NCBI GenBank assembly: GCA_958450365.1
Contig: CAUEEP010000736.1
Location: forward strand, 2,911,501 to 2,975,500
Direction of reading: 5' to 3'
DNA: 64,000 bases
Origin: Mesorhabditis belari
Lineage: Eukaryota > Nematoda > Chromadorea > Rhabditida > Rhabditidae
Program-made: the position numbers and the translations under genes
Shown here: in pieces, positions 1 through 10,700 of the stretch
Numbering within the stretch: position 1 is the stretch's first letter
Layout: every line of letters starts with the position of its first letter
Notes under the pieces: model-generated
What the model saw: the letters and a program-made list of their open reading frames with translations, nothing else
Databases searched by the model: none
Told to the model about the DNA's origin: nothing

Positions 1-1050
1 TTCTTCGTCTTTTCTTCGTCTTTTCTTCGTCTTTTCACCACCTCTGAAAACATGATCCTTTTTAGATTCAGAACAATTCAAACCACTCATGAACGAACAA
101 TCCAACCAAGCTTGTTCTTTTAATTGACTTCGAGAATTTGAAAGCTAAGAAAAAGTCAAGACTGCACTTCTGGCAGATGAGTTTAGAGCTAAAAGAATAT
201 TGAAAGGGATTTGATTAAGGATATCTTTTGAAAGCTTTTGAAATCTTTTGAAATCTTTTAACAATTCGGAACTAAAAGTCTAGAGTTGTCTAGTAGTTAA
301 TCTTTCCAAAAGCTTCAAAAGAAACTGCCAGAGAAAATGCAGTAACTCTTTAGATCTACTTTTCAGTTAGTTACTTAATCATAATATCTTTTCAAACAAT
401 GTCTTGCTAATGTCTATGTTTTGAAAACTACGGTAACAGGAGCAGTGATGGACAAAAAAGTACAAAAAGTACAGTTGAGAATAACAAACTTGGGACAAGG
501 GATAAAACTCTTTTTCGAATAGGTTTTGCATAGAAATATCTTTAGCTCTAGTAGAAGAGGTACAATTATTCGTCAAGTAAAGTCTTTACTAATCAATTCC
601 TCTAAATTTCCTCTAATTTCTTTCCTTTCTTTCCTGATTTCATTGCCATGTTTTCCCAATGATTTTCAGTATTTCTGCTTCTCCGTTTTTCAGTTTTATT
701 TCCACTTATTTCCTTTGTCTTTTTCAATTTCTTTTCGATTTTTTCGAGACCGGTCAAATAAATTCGTGTTTTAAAGGAACGACATGCTATGATGATGATA
801 AAAAAGAAACAATTTGCTAAATACAATTATCAAAATCTGTATACAACATCCTTAATTCTAAATACAGTTATCAAATTTTGTATACAAGATTCCTTGAAAG
901 ATATTCTTCGAAAGCAGGAGTCAAATCAATCCAAAGTTCAAATAAAAGTCAAAAAAACGCTAACAAATCGGAAATGCATCTAAATTCAACTCAAAGATGA
1001 ACTCAAATTTTCTATTTCAACATTCACGACACGGTAATTTTTCTTTTGCC
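1..1050. other. No gene seen; short tandem repeat at left edge
   Basis: The first 37 bases are about three copies of an 11-bp unit (TTCTTCGTCTT). The rest is AT-rich, with only short open frames that lack coding-like composition or usable splice sites. I see no gene here. Confidence 0.5.
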
Positions 1051-1061
1051 AATATATATGT

Positions 1062-2055
1062 TACGTCCGAATCTGAGGAGACGTCCATCTCCGATCCGGA
1101 CGTCCGAATCTGAGGAGATTCATTCTCCTCTGAAACGCACGTCCGACTCAGAGATGGACGTCCGACTTCGAGATGGACGTCCGATCCGAACGTCTGACGT
1201 CCGAACGTCTGACATATATACACTAAATATTAGGTTGGCAAGAAAGTTTGTAGAAAAAGTTTGCACAATGATTTGGCTGCTGTTTCAAGCTATCTATGTT
1301 AGCCTGAAAGTTTGTAACCGTGAGCATTTTGCGATTGAGAATCTGAATCCGTCATTAGTTTTTGAGCAACTTTAATTTCCAAGCCAATACAGTCACCACA
1401 AAACTTAAAAAAAACTTAGGTAATTAAACGAGATTGCAGAAAAAAGAACACAGGAGATTTTGGGTTTTTTTCTTATGTCCTTAAAAGTCGTGTGCCAAAA
1501 GCCGTACGATTATGAAAATATAAAAATTTACACAATTTATAATTGCACGCCTTTTAGCATTGGATTGGATGTGGGGTCAGAAAACGGTGAATTAAAACGA
1601 ATGAAATCCAAAAATAGAGTAGCTTTCTTGAAAAATGAAGTACGGATTGGAATTCTTTGATCCTGAAAACCGTACATATTACCAAACCGTACATACTACC
1701 AAATTATTTGTGAAGAAAAAAAAGTAAATTGAGAGAATTTCCATTTTAACTTCCTTTTTCATTTGTTTTGTCCAAAACATTGGATTTGCATTTAAACTAT
1801 TTGTTCTCAAGATCGGACGTCCGATTCCGAGAAGAATGAATCTCCTCAGATTCGGACGTCCGGATCTGAGGCAGACGTCCATCTCTGAGTCGGACGTCCG
1901 ATTCCGAGAAGAATGAATCTCCTCAGATTCGGACGTCCGGATCTGAGCCAGACGTCCATCTCTGAGTCGGACGTCCGATTCCGAGAAGAATGAATGTCCT
2001 CAGATTCGGACGTCCGGATCGGAGACAGACGTCTCCTCAGATTCGGACGTACATC
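1062..2055. mobile_element. Foldback (inverted-repeat) element with GACGTC-rich arms
   Basis: The left arm (1062-1216) and right arm (1811-2055) are inverted relative to each other. Both are built from sub-repeats centred on the palindrome CGGACGTCCG. The right arm is about three copies of a 77-bp unit. The outer edge reads TATATATGTTACGTCCGA, close to the edge of the foldback at 18262-18666 (TATATATGTTGTGTCCGA), so the two probably belong to one family. A mariner-like terminal fragment (TTAGGTTGGCAAGAAAG) lies inside at about 1231. No transposase is visible, so movement would depend on another element. Confidence 0.6.
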
Positions 2056-2380
2056 TATACATTTTAACTTTGTAAATCTTCAGCCCATCCGAGAAAGATT
2101 TTTCCAAGTTTAAGCAACAAAAAGTGATATTTTTATCATTTTATGTGTCTACTTTTCAAATTGCTAGGCTTTATTTGTTGTTTTTTTGAAAACTTTCTGA
2201 TTTACCTTCAAATTTTAGCTGTTAATGTCTTGTTTTAGTTTTAAACTTTATTGATTATATATGTTGGCTTTTTTTTGAGATCTTGCTCATCCAAAGATGA
2301 ACAAAGTTGCGTTGCAAAGTTGCAAAGTTGCGATTGTAACTATAGCTTTTAAATAAATAACAAATCATTTATTGGATTGA

Positions 2381-2557
2381 AAAAGGAAACTATCAAATGT
2401 TTTTTTTGATGAATTAGTTAACGGACTCAAAAATGACGAGCGGTTGCTGATCGTTGGCGTCGATTGGGAGGAGATGGCCAGCGATTGGCGTCTCACCGAA
2501 GCGCTCCATTTGCGCGTACTGAAACAACAGACTGAGCAGTTGAGAGGGACGGATTGA
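2381..2557 (+). other. Possible coding exon remnant
   Basis: An open frame ends at a TGA at 2555-2557. From about 2408 it has coding-like composition and higher GC than its surroundings, with stretches such as LLIVGVDWEEMASDWRL. There is no start codon at its beginning and I found no convincing partner exon. It could be the tail of a degraded gene or an exon of a gene I cannot assemble. Low confidence. Confidence 0.2.
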
Positions 2558-2789
2558 TTGCTGAATCGTTCGAGTGAAATAACACTCTGATTCAAAGGGT
2601 TCACGTTAAGCAAAAGCACGTAATATAGCAAAAGATTGATAGAAAGAGGGCAGAATTCTTGGTAAATTCTTAGTAAATAGCAATTCCTATAGTCTTTTTA
2701 AAGAGTTTAGTGTTAACTAAGTCTTACTTAACTGTCTAAAATAAAGATAAAATCTATACATTATCGACTTTGTCTTACTGTACTTTAGT

Positions 2790-3015
2790 GTTAAAGCAGA
2801 CAGTGGACTTTGGGGCTCTGATGAAGGTACTTTGTGCTCTAATAAACGCTTATTCTTTGGCTCTAATAGATGTACTTTGTGGTCTAACAAACGCTTATAC
2901 TTTAGCTCTAATAAACGCTTAGGCTCTGGCTCTAATAGATGTACTTTGTGCTCTAACAAACACTGATTCTCTGGCTCTAATAGATGTACTTTAGGCTCTA
3001 ACAAACACTGATTCT
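2790..3015. repeat. Tandem repeat, ~33/66-bp unit
   Basis: Degenerate tandem copies of a unit containing GCTCTAATAGATGTACTTTG and CTCTAACAAACGCTTA. The unit length is close to a multiple of 3, so the minus strand stays open through the array (LLEPKVHLLEPE-like peptide). I read that as a by-product of the repeat, not as a gene. Confidence 0.7.
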
Positions 3016-3116
3016 AGTCTTTTAAGATAAAATTTCTGCCTCAACAATGTCTTTATCAAACTACAAAGAGCCAACAAAACTGAGTCAAGCTCACTAACGA
3101 AGTTTTAATCTACTCA

Positions 3117-3272
3117 ATGATTTTCGTTTACTTCTTCACTTCTAAGCTTACCCTTCTTTGCGCCAATCCGCGTATTGTCTCGGCTGAGGGTCTGAACGAT
3201 CGTCCGGATCGAATCAACGCACCTCGCAGACTCATACAATCGTTCACCAAGGCCAACAACAAAATGGCTTAA
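3117..3272 (+). CDS. Candidate small secreted peptide (51 aa)
   Basis: A complete ATG-to-TAA frame of 51 codons. The first ~16 residues are hydrophobic (MIFVYFFTSKLTLLCA) and could be a signal peptide cut after the Ala. The remaining ~35 residues are polar and basic, with a PRR segment followed by LIQSFTKANNKMA. Composition is coding-like and much less AT-rich than the flanks. I do not recognise a family. A GTAAGG splice-donor-like sequence follows the stop at once, so this could instead be an exon read in a different frame. No cysteines are present in the mature part. Confidence 0.3.
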   Translation: MIFVYFFTSKLTLLCANPRIVSAEGLNDRPDRINAPRRLIQSFTKANNKMA

Positions 3273-3879
3273 ATGGTAAGGAGTAGAACTATCATAGAAC
3301 TATTTAATAAGTGTTAAAAGGTAACTAAACCTCTTAGTGATCAGAAATCCTTCAAATTTTGCTTACTTAGCTCAATGGAAACAAGATTCCGTTTGTAAAC
3401 TACTGTAAAACTAAACTGTAAAAAGAAAAAGGTTTTCGCATAATATAGGAAAAGCCTAAATCTCTACAGTACTCTTAAAGAAATAAAAGAAAATCTCACC
3501 GATGAATAGAAATGGCCTCATTTCTTGGTACTCGCTGGTTTGGAGAGTGAAATAAAGCCAAAATAGACTCAAAGTTATCCACGACTAACAGCCACGCCCA
3601 ATTTTATTTAACTCCGCCAAAATCTTATTATTCACCATGACAAAAAAACGATTGTATTAAAGATTTATTTCTTTAAATCTCTTTATAAACATTGTATCAC
3701 AATTGACTAATAAAGCTTAAAAAGGGAAAAATTTGATAAATGTCCACAAAAGTATTATTCCACGTCAGGGTTCTGGCAAAAAGTCCTACAGGGAAAAGGG
3801 CTTGGAAATCATAGAGAAATTGAATAACTAACAATTGCTGTAGTGAGAAAAGGTTACAGTAGATTTGCTGATTGAGAAG
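3273..3879. other. No gene seen
   Basis: AT-rich sequence with scattered stops in all frames. I could assemble no splice-consistent exons. The minus-strand open frame at about 3697-3924 partly overlaps the following tandem repeat and does not look coding. Confidence 0.5.
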
Positions 3880-4290
3880 ATTTAGTGAGATGAGCTCGAT
3901 CAACTCTCGATCGATCTTGATCAACTCAATCTTTGAGATGATGTGATGATGAGTGAGATGAGCTCGATCTCTCGATAAATCTCGATCAACTCAATCTTTG
4001 AGATGATTTGATGATGAGTGAGATGAGCTTGATCTCTCGATCGATCTCGATCAACTCTCGATCAATCTCGATCAACTCAATCTTTGAGATGATGTGATGG
4101 CGAGTGAGATGAGCTCGATCTCTCGATCTCTCGATCAACTCAATCTTTGAGATGATGTGATGATGAGTGAGATGAGCTTGATCTCTCGATCGATCTTGAT
4201 CAACTCAATCTTTAAGATGATGTGATGATGAGCTCGATGAGCTCGATCTCTCGATCTCTCGATCAACTCAATCTCTCGAGCGGTTGATCA
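3880..4290. repeat. Tandem repeat of GATGAGCTCGATCTCTCGATC-type units
   Basis: About five degenerate ~75-bp units, each containing GAGATGAGCTCGATCTCTCG, GATCAACTCAATCTTTGAG and GATGTGATGATGAGTG. Inside each unit GATC/TCGA palindromic motifs repeat at short spacing, so the array can form many small hairpins. Confidence 0.8.
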
Positions 4291-4714
4291 ATCAACTTTC
4301 AGCTAGATTACGCTAGTTTTACAAAGCCTTCTAGATTGAGCACTAAGAATTACTAATAGAGTTACAGTACTCCAAGACTACCGTACTTTCTATTTGACAC
4401 CACTTGACTATCAGCAAATCTACTTTAGATTACGGTAGCTTTTAAAATACAAAAGCTTTACCTATTATGAAAAAAAGCAAACGCAGCTGGTGCACTAAAA
4501 GCTTTACTATCAATACACTAGATGACGTTTGCCTTAAAATAATCCCTATTCAATTTACTATGCAAATTTTATAGACGAAATCTTGTAGGAAATTTGTCAC
4601 AACCATTGTTCCCAATCACAACAAAAAATATTTAGGGATACGAAAATTATGGCACTATATTAATATTGCACAAAAAATAGAGATTTAATTGTTTTTTTTT
4701 ATAGAGAAAAGTGT

Positions 4715-7700
4715 TTAGAGATTGGCTCTAGCGTTTAACATCATTGGTTTAAAGTATTTGTCGAAGGTGGGAAGAACCTGAAAAAGAATTTACTTAAAGT
4801 AAAGATAGATTTGAGTTTTGTAGACTTTGTAGATATTGTGGAGCTTTCAATATACCGTATTCTATCTAATAGTAGTGCATCCTGAGCGTGCACCCTAGAC
4901 ACCGTTATCTGCAATTTGTGGATCGTTACCGAGTGCTTGTCAATGGAATTCGTGAGTTTATGTGAATATATAATAGCTAAGCAATAGCTTAACGAAAAAG
5001 AATTACCGTATTTTATTTAATAGTAATAGTATTTCTCTAATCCTGAGCGTCGCCTAAATTGCTCGAAATCTCGAGAACCGCTTATCAGAATCTATTGATG
5101 TGGGGTCGGAAAATGTAGCTGATGATAGGATCTAGTGGAAGATTTGAGTGTTGAGCTTCTGAGAAAACTTAGAAACCGTAAAATAGTCACCAACTCCTCG
5201 GGATCAACTATCAGAGAAAATGCGGTATCCTAATCATTCAATAGCCCTGAATCTCCTCTTGGAAACTAGATAAACTAAACTACCGTATTTTCTCTAATAG
5301 TAGTGCACCCTGAGCGTCGCCTAAATTGCTCAAAATCTCGAAAAGCGCTTATCAGAACCTATTGTGAGGTTGGTAGCTGACGATGAGATCTTGTGGGGGA
5401 TTTGAGTGTTGAGCTTCTGCAAAAGCTTGGAAACCGTAAAATAGTCACCAACTCGACTCACCGGGGTGCACTACTATTATGGAACATCTTTTTAATGTAC
5501 TTTATGCTCTGAGAATGGAAACGAACGTTTTCTGGCGCTTTGTCGCTGCTGCTGCATCAAATAGTTTTGTTTTATTTGAATTTTTTTGTGGAACATCAAA
5601 AATAATAGAAGTATTGATTGTGCCAGGAAATATACGTTTCCATTTTTGAATACAAAGTACAAGTTCTAACATTGTTGCCCGATTTACCTCCTTCTGATTG
5701 AGTTGGCTTTGTTGAGCCCATTTGATCAAATGCTCATAGACATTTCCGTCGCGACGCCCGAGCACCGAGTGAAGCTCTCTGAAATTGCATTTTTATTAGC
5801 ATTAGATTTAATCAAACGTCTTTCTTTCTTTTAATAACTTTACAAACCTGTCGGATAAATCGAAAGCATCAACGAGCGCCACACAGTTCGGTCGTAATTT
5901 CTCCAGAAGCACATAGATTCCATCTCTCACCGAGTCCAATTGCGAATCGATCATGAAACCATTCTAGAAATGGTTGTAAAATCATTTAGTTGGCTGTAAT
6001 GGCTGTAAATGGCTGTAAAATCATTTAGTTCAACTAAAACTAATTGATTATTCAATGAATTCAATCAAAAAAAAAATGAAATCAATCAATCAAATCAATC
6101 AATCAATTAATTAACAATAAATTCTAAAAGAGATTCTAGAAAACTATTAGATTTATATTTCAGATTTGATACTAAATACTAAATACTAAATGTTCCGAAC
6201 TCTTGTAACTCTTAATAACCATTGCTTTCATCAAAATCTCACCCTCAAAAACTCATGTCCAGCGGCAGCGATCAAATCAAGCGCATAAAGCATCGCGAGT
6301 TCATGAAGTGGATGACGAATCGATGAATCTACAGCCTCAGCAACTTTGTTGAAAAAATTCTTGATCAAGTAGAGTTTCACATGCATCTAAACATTTCGAA
6401 CTGACAATTTCACCATTTTTCAATACCCTAGCTGCTTTAGCCCATTCAACCGATGTTCTATTCCAAGCTTCTTCATTCGACATCTTGCTTTGATTCTTTT
6501 TCAATAGCTCATGCGCACGGAATACCTATAAATTCATTGAACAATTCGCAATTGAACATGTCATTTCTTTCTTCAATTCAAATTCAATTTTACGGGTTTT
6601 GAGTCACTCATAATTGAATTTTTCGCTTGAAAGTGATGCAATGAAGGTAAAGAAGTCAATAAATAATATAATTCTATTTAGCTATAAGATTTTAGATATG
6701 ATTTATAAAGCTAAAACTTTCAATAATTACATTTAGACTTACTTGTGTGCGAGCGACATGTTCAAAGTCGTGAATGATGTTTTGTGGGGTGGCTGACGAA
6801 ATGACAGTGAAGCTGAAATGAGTGGGTTTGAGCTGGATTTGTTTTTATTATATTAGATTTATAGTTTTGTTTAATCGAATACAGCTAGAGATAAAGCTGT
6901 CATGAGATAAAGCTATAGATAAAGCTATAGATAGAGCTATAGATAAAGTTATAGATAAAGTTATAGATAAAGCTATAGATAAAGCTATAGATAAAGCTAT
7001 AGATAAAGCTATGGATAAAGCTATAGATAAAGCTGTCTATTCATGGGATTTACCTGCTCTTCCCGTTCCCTTTTCTGCCCAAGTACTCGCAGAGATCCGC
7101 CAGTTTCGCGCTTCCAGAAATCACTCCCTCAGCCGCTTTGTTCAATGCTCTAAAATTTTATGATTAAGAGCTTACTACATGAAGAGTTTACTACATTACT
7201 GTATTCCTATAGATAAGAAGAGATTACTGTATTTAGACTAACTGGCTGAGTCAAATGCTATGCGACCTATACCATCCGACGCAGAATTTTATGCTGATTC
7301 CGAATTTGTCTTCCGTTTTTACTAAATGACAATCTGTCAGGAGTTATAAGTGTCTAAAGTTTGCTAGGACTCTGTTAGGACTCTGGAAATGGGTCTTAAC
7401 GATCTCAACTGCAACGGTCTTAACGGTGCTAACGGCCTCCTTGCGGACTCGATTCGTCTCCGTCCTGGCCGGTGGTAAAGCGCTGTTTTCTAGAGCGAGA
7501 CCTTACAAATTCGATCCCTGCTTTAGATCTTTCTTTTGCTTTTTTCAAGAGTTGCTGATGAGTGATAGTGCGCTCTAGTTCCAGTTCTCGTTCTCGTTCT
7601 AGCATTTAGACTAATTGTAAGTATAAAACCTGGCCACTTGCAGCAGCATCACCAAATTCTCGCCTTCATAAGTGCAACCGCCCACAGCGTATGCATAAAT

Positions 7701-10700
7701 CTCAGGGAAAGCGGATGCTTGTGAATACCCGTGACCACCACAACCAAGACGGCATTGTTCAATTCCCTAAATGTTATTTGATTTAAAAAATCAAGAAACT
7801 GAAGCTTTAAGGATTTAATACATTGGTGAGGGAGTCGGGGAGTGGGACAACTTTAAGCTTTAAGCATTAAACACATTGGTGAGGGAGTGGGGCACCGGTA
7901 GCCTTCGAGTGGATCACTGTGGATGACGTCTGGGATGACGTGGACCACCGGCCACCCACAGTGATCCAAAAACTGATAAAGTCGAACGCTGTTTAGGGTT
8001 TTCAATGATGGAGAATTCAAATTTTGAGATAATTTTGAATCTAACATTGGTTTTACAGGTCAAAACTCAGACCAATCTGTCCTAAACTTGTCCTATCCCA
8101 ACACTAGATGCTCGACGTGCCAAAAGCATTATTATGGGAATGACTGCTTTACTCGTTTACACAAAAAAATGCCGTTAATGGTTGTTGAGTTATTGGATTA
8201 TTATTAAATGTTTTTAAAGTCTTTTACAAATTTGTTAAGATTGTTTTCGATTGGTTTTTCTTTACTTTGTTATAGAAAAATATGATGGTTAAATGTGTCC
8301 AACAGCTGCCTAATACAGTACGACTTTTGACGAACCACTGAAAATAATATGTTAATTCGGGTTCTCAATTATTGGAATCACTTATTTGTAAATTTTCGAA
8401 AAAATCTCTAGCAGAGTGGGATGAGAACTAATCAAAGGCCTGTTACAGTACTACTTCCGTACTGTGAATCTCAGGAAGAAGCTCGGTACTCCCAGTGGTC
8501 AAATGGGATGAGAAGTAATCATAAGCCTATTACAGTACTACTTTCGTTCTTGTCCCACGCGATTGTAAAAGAGTTTCGTCGTCAATGTTTTAAAAGAATT
8601 ATCGTACTTTTGTTCATTTAGATTCTTATTCTTAAACATGTTTAAGAGAACAACTTTAGTAAGTTCTTTAGTAAGCAAGTTTTTTTAAACTCTTATAGTT
8701 AAACGATGATTAAAGTAGCCTTGTTATACCTGAGCGGTTTCCCAGGAGACTATCGACTTAAGACCAGAAGAGATGATGTGAATCTCAGGAAGAAGCTCGG
8801 TGCTCCCAGTGTTCAAGTCTTCGGTCAACTGAAATAATTGAATAAAATCTCAAATTGTTTTTACCTTCAAGTACATATCTCTTGTTTGACAAGCGGCAAA
8901 GTGAAAGGCATAAGCTCGAGCGACTTGTGGCAACAGACGATGCCGTTGAGTTAAATAGTCGATGATTTGAACCTCACCGGCTCTAAAATATTGTTAAAAC
9001 CATAGATTTCTAATAAATTATCGATAGATTGATTCACTTTATTCATTTCTACAAAAAAACTTGTTCAAAAATCTATTACTAAACCAAATTAGCATAATTT
9101 GATTCTCCATTAACTTTCAAAGCTTCAAAGCTGTTAATCCTCAAAAACCCACCCAGTTACCGGCTCTCCTTGTCGCCTCACCGCTGAATATCTGACAGCA
9201 ATTGTTGCAGCAGCTGCTAGTTGCATAGCTTGATCTTTTATCATAATCGATCTCACAAAAACCATTGCTCCAAATCCAAGTTTTGAGTGCTTTGGAGCGA
9301 TATAAGTCCCATCTTCATTTACCTAAAAAAACCCACTTAATTTGAGGGAATTTCGCTTTATTTTTTCAACCTTTGCATATCTCATGAACATATTCTTTCT
9401 TGGAATTCGATATTGATCAAAAAGAAGAAAACCATTGTCACTTCCATTGATTCCCAGCTTTGGACCAATATCTCCGAGTTTCACTCCTGAAAATGGATGA
9501 CGTCAGAAAATTAAACAACTTTATAGCCGTGAAATTCGATTCAAGCGGAGAAAAAGGAAGTTTTAAATCATAAAACTTTTAGCATTCGCATTTGAAAAGG
9601 ATTGGAAATTTGGAAAAAGAATAATAACAATTTTCACTTTTTACTAACCCTTCATTGGCATATGAGTATCAAGATCCCGGAGTTGAACAAAGAATGGATG
9701 TGGGCCAAAACATTTCCCTTGAGTGTACAGTTGAGCCATCACAATTGCATGATTCGCCGTCTTTCCCAAGCCTGAAATAGAGATTTAGTGAACGGTTTGA
9801 TTACGGTAAATCTAGTATAACTTTAGTATTCTATACTGCAATTGTTTTAGACTTTGAGTTTGATTTTTTACGATAAAGGAATGACAAAGTTTTCCGGAGA
9901 TGGGATTGAACCCTTAACCTGCTTTACTTTTTCCTTTTCAGACAGATGCCATTCGGTAACTGGGTGCGTTTTGAGGATTAAGAGCTTCAAAAGTTAAAGG
10001 AGAATCAAATGCCAACCACTGAGCTTTTCAGTATCTATTTGTTAGAAAAGAAAGAGGAAATAAGTCAAGTTCTGTCTCCTGGAAAATAATTTCTTTTAAA
10101 TAATTGACGGAGTTGAAGGATTTAAAAGTAGAAATGCTCAAGAAACTCTACTTTTGCAACTGGTTCAGACTTTCAGCTGGATTTCTTTATTTGTATTACG
10201 CTATTTGCTCTAATAGTAGTGCACCCCGGCCGAGCTGAGTTGGTGACGATTTTACGGTTTTCAAGCTTTTGCAGAAGCTCAACTCTCTAATCCCTCACTA
10301 GATCTCATCGTCAGCTACATTTTCCGACCTCACATCGATCGGTTCTGATAAGCGGTTCTCGAGATCTATACTCAAATACCGTATACTCTCTAATTGTAGT
10401 GCACCCCGGCAAGCCGAGTTGGTGACTATTTTATGGTTTTCAAAGTCTTCACAGAAACTCAACACTCTATTCCCCCACTAGATCTCATCGTCAGCTACAT
10501 CAGGCGACGCTCAGGATTAGAGAAATACTACAAATATTGTAACTGATCGTAATAACCAGAGTTTGTTCCTATGGATTAAATAATTAAATGAATAAACTTG
10601 CTAAACAAATTTTCAATCGATTAATGGTTACCGTATTCTCTCTAATAGTAGTGTACCCCGGCAAGCCGAGTTGGTGGCTATTTTATGGTTTTCAAAGTCT

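Noticed and set aside
4850..5485. CRISPR-like regular repeats
   Set aside because: The units are whole inverted-repeat elements of ~200 bp, not short repeats with unique spacers, and the genome is eukaryotic.
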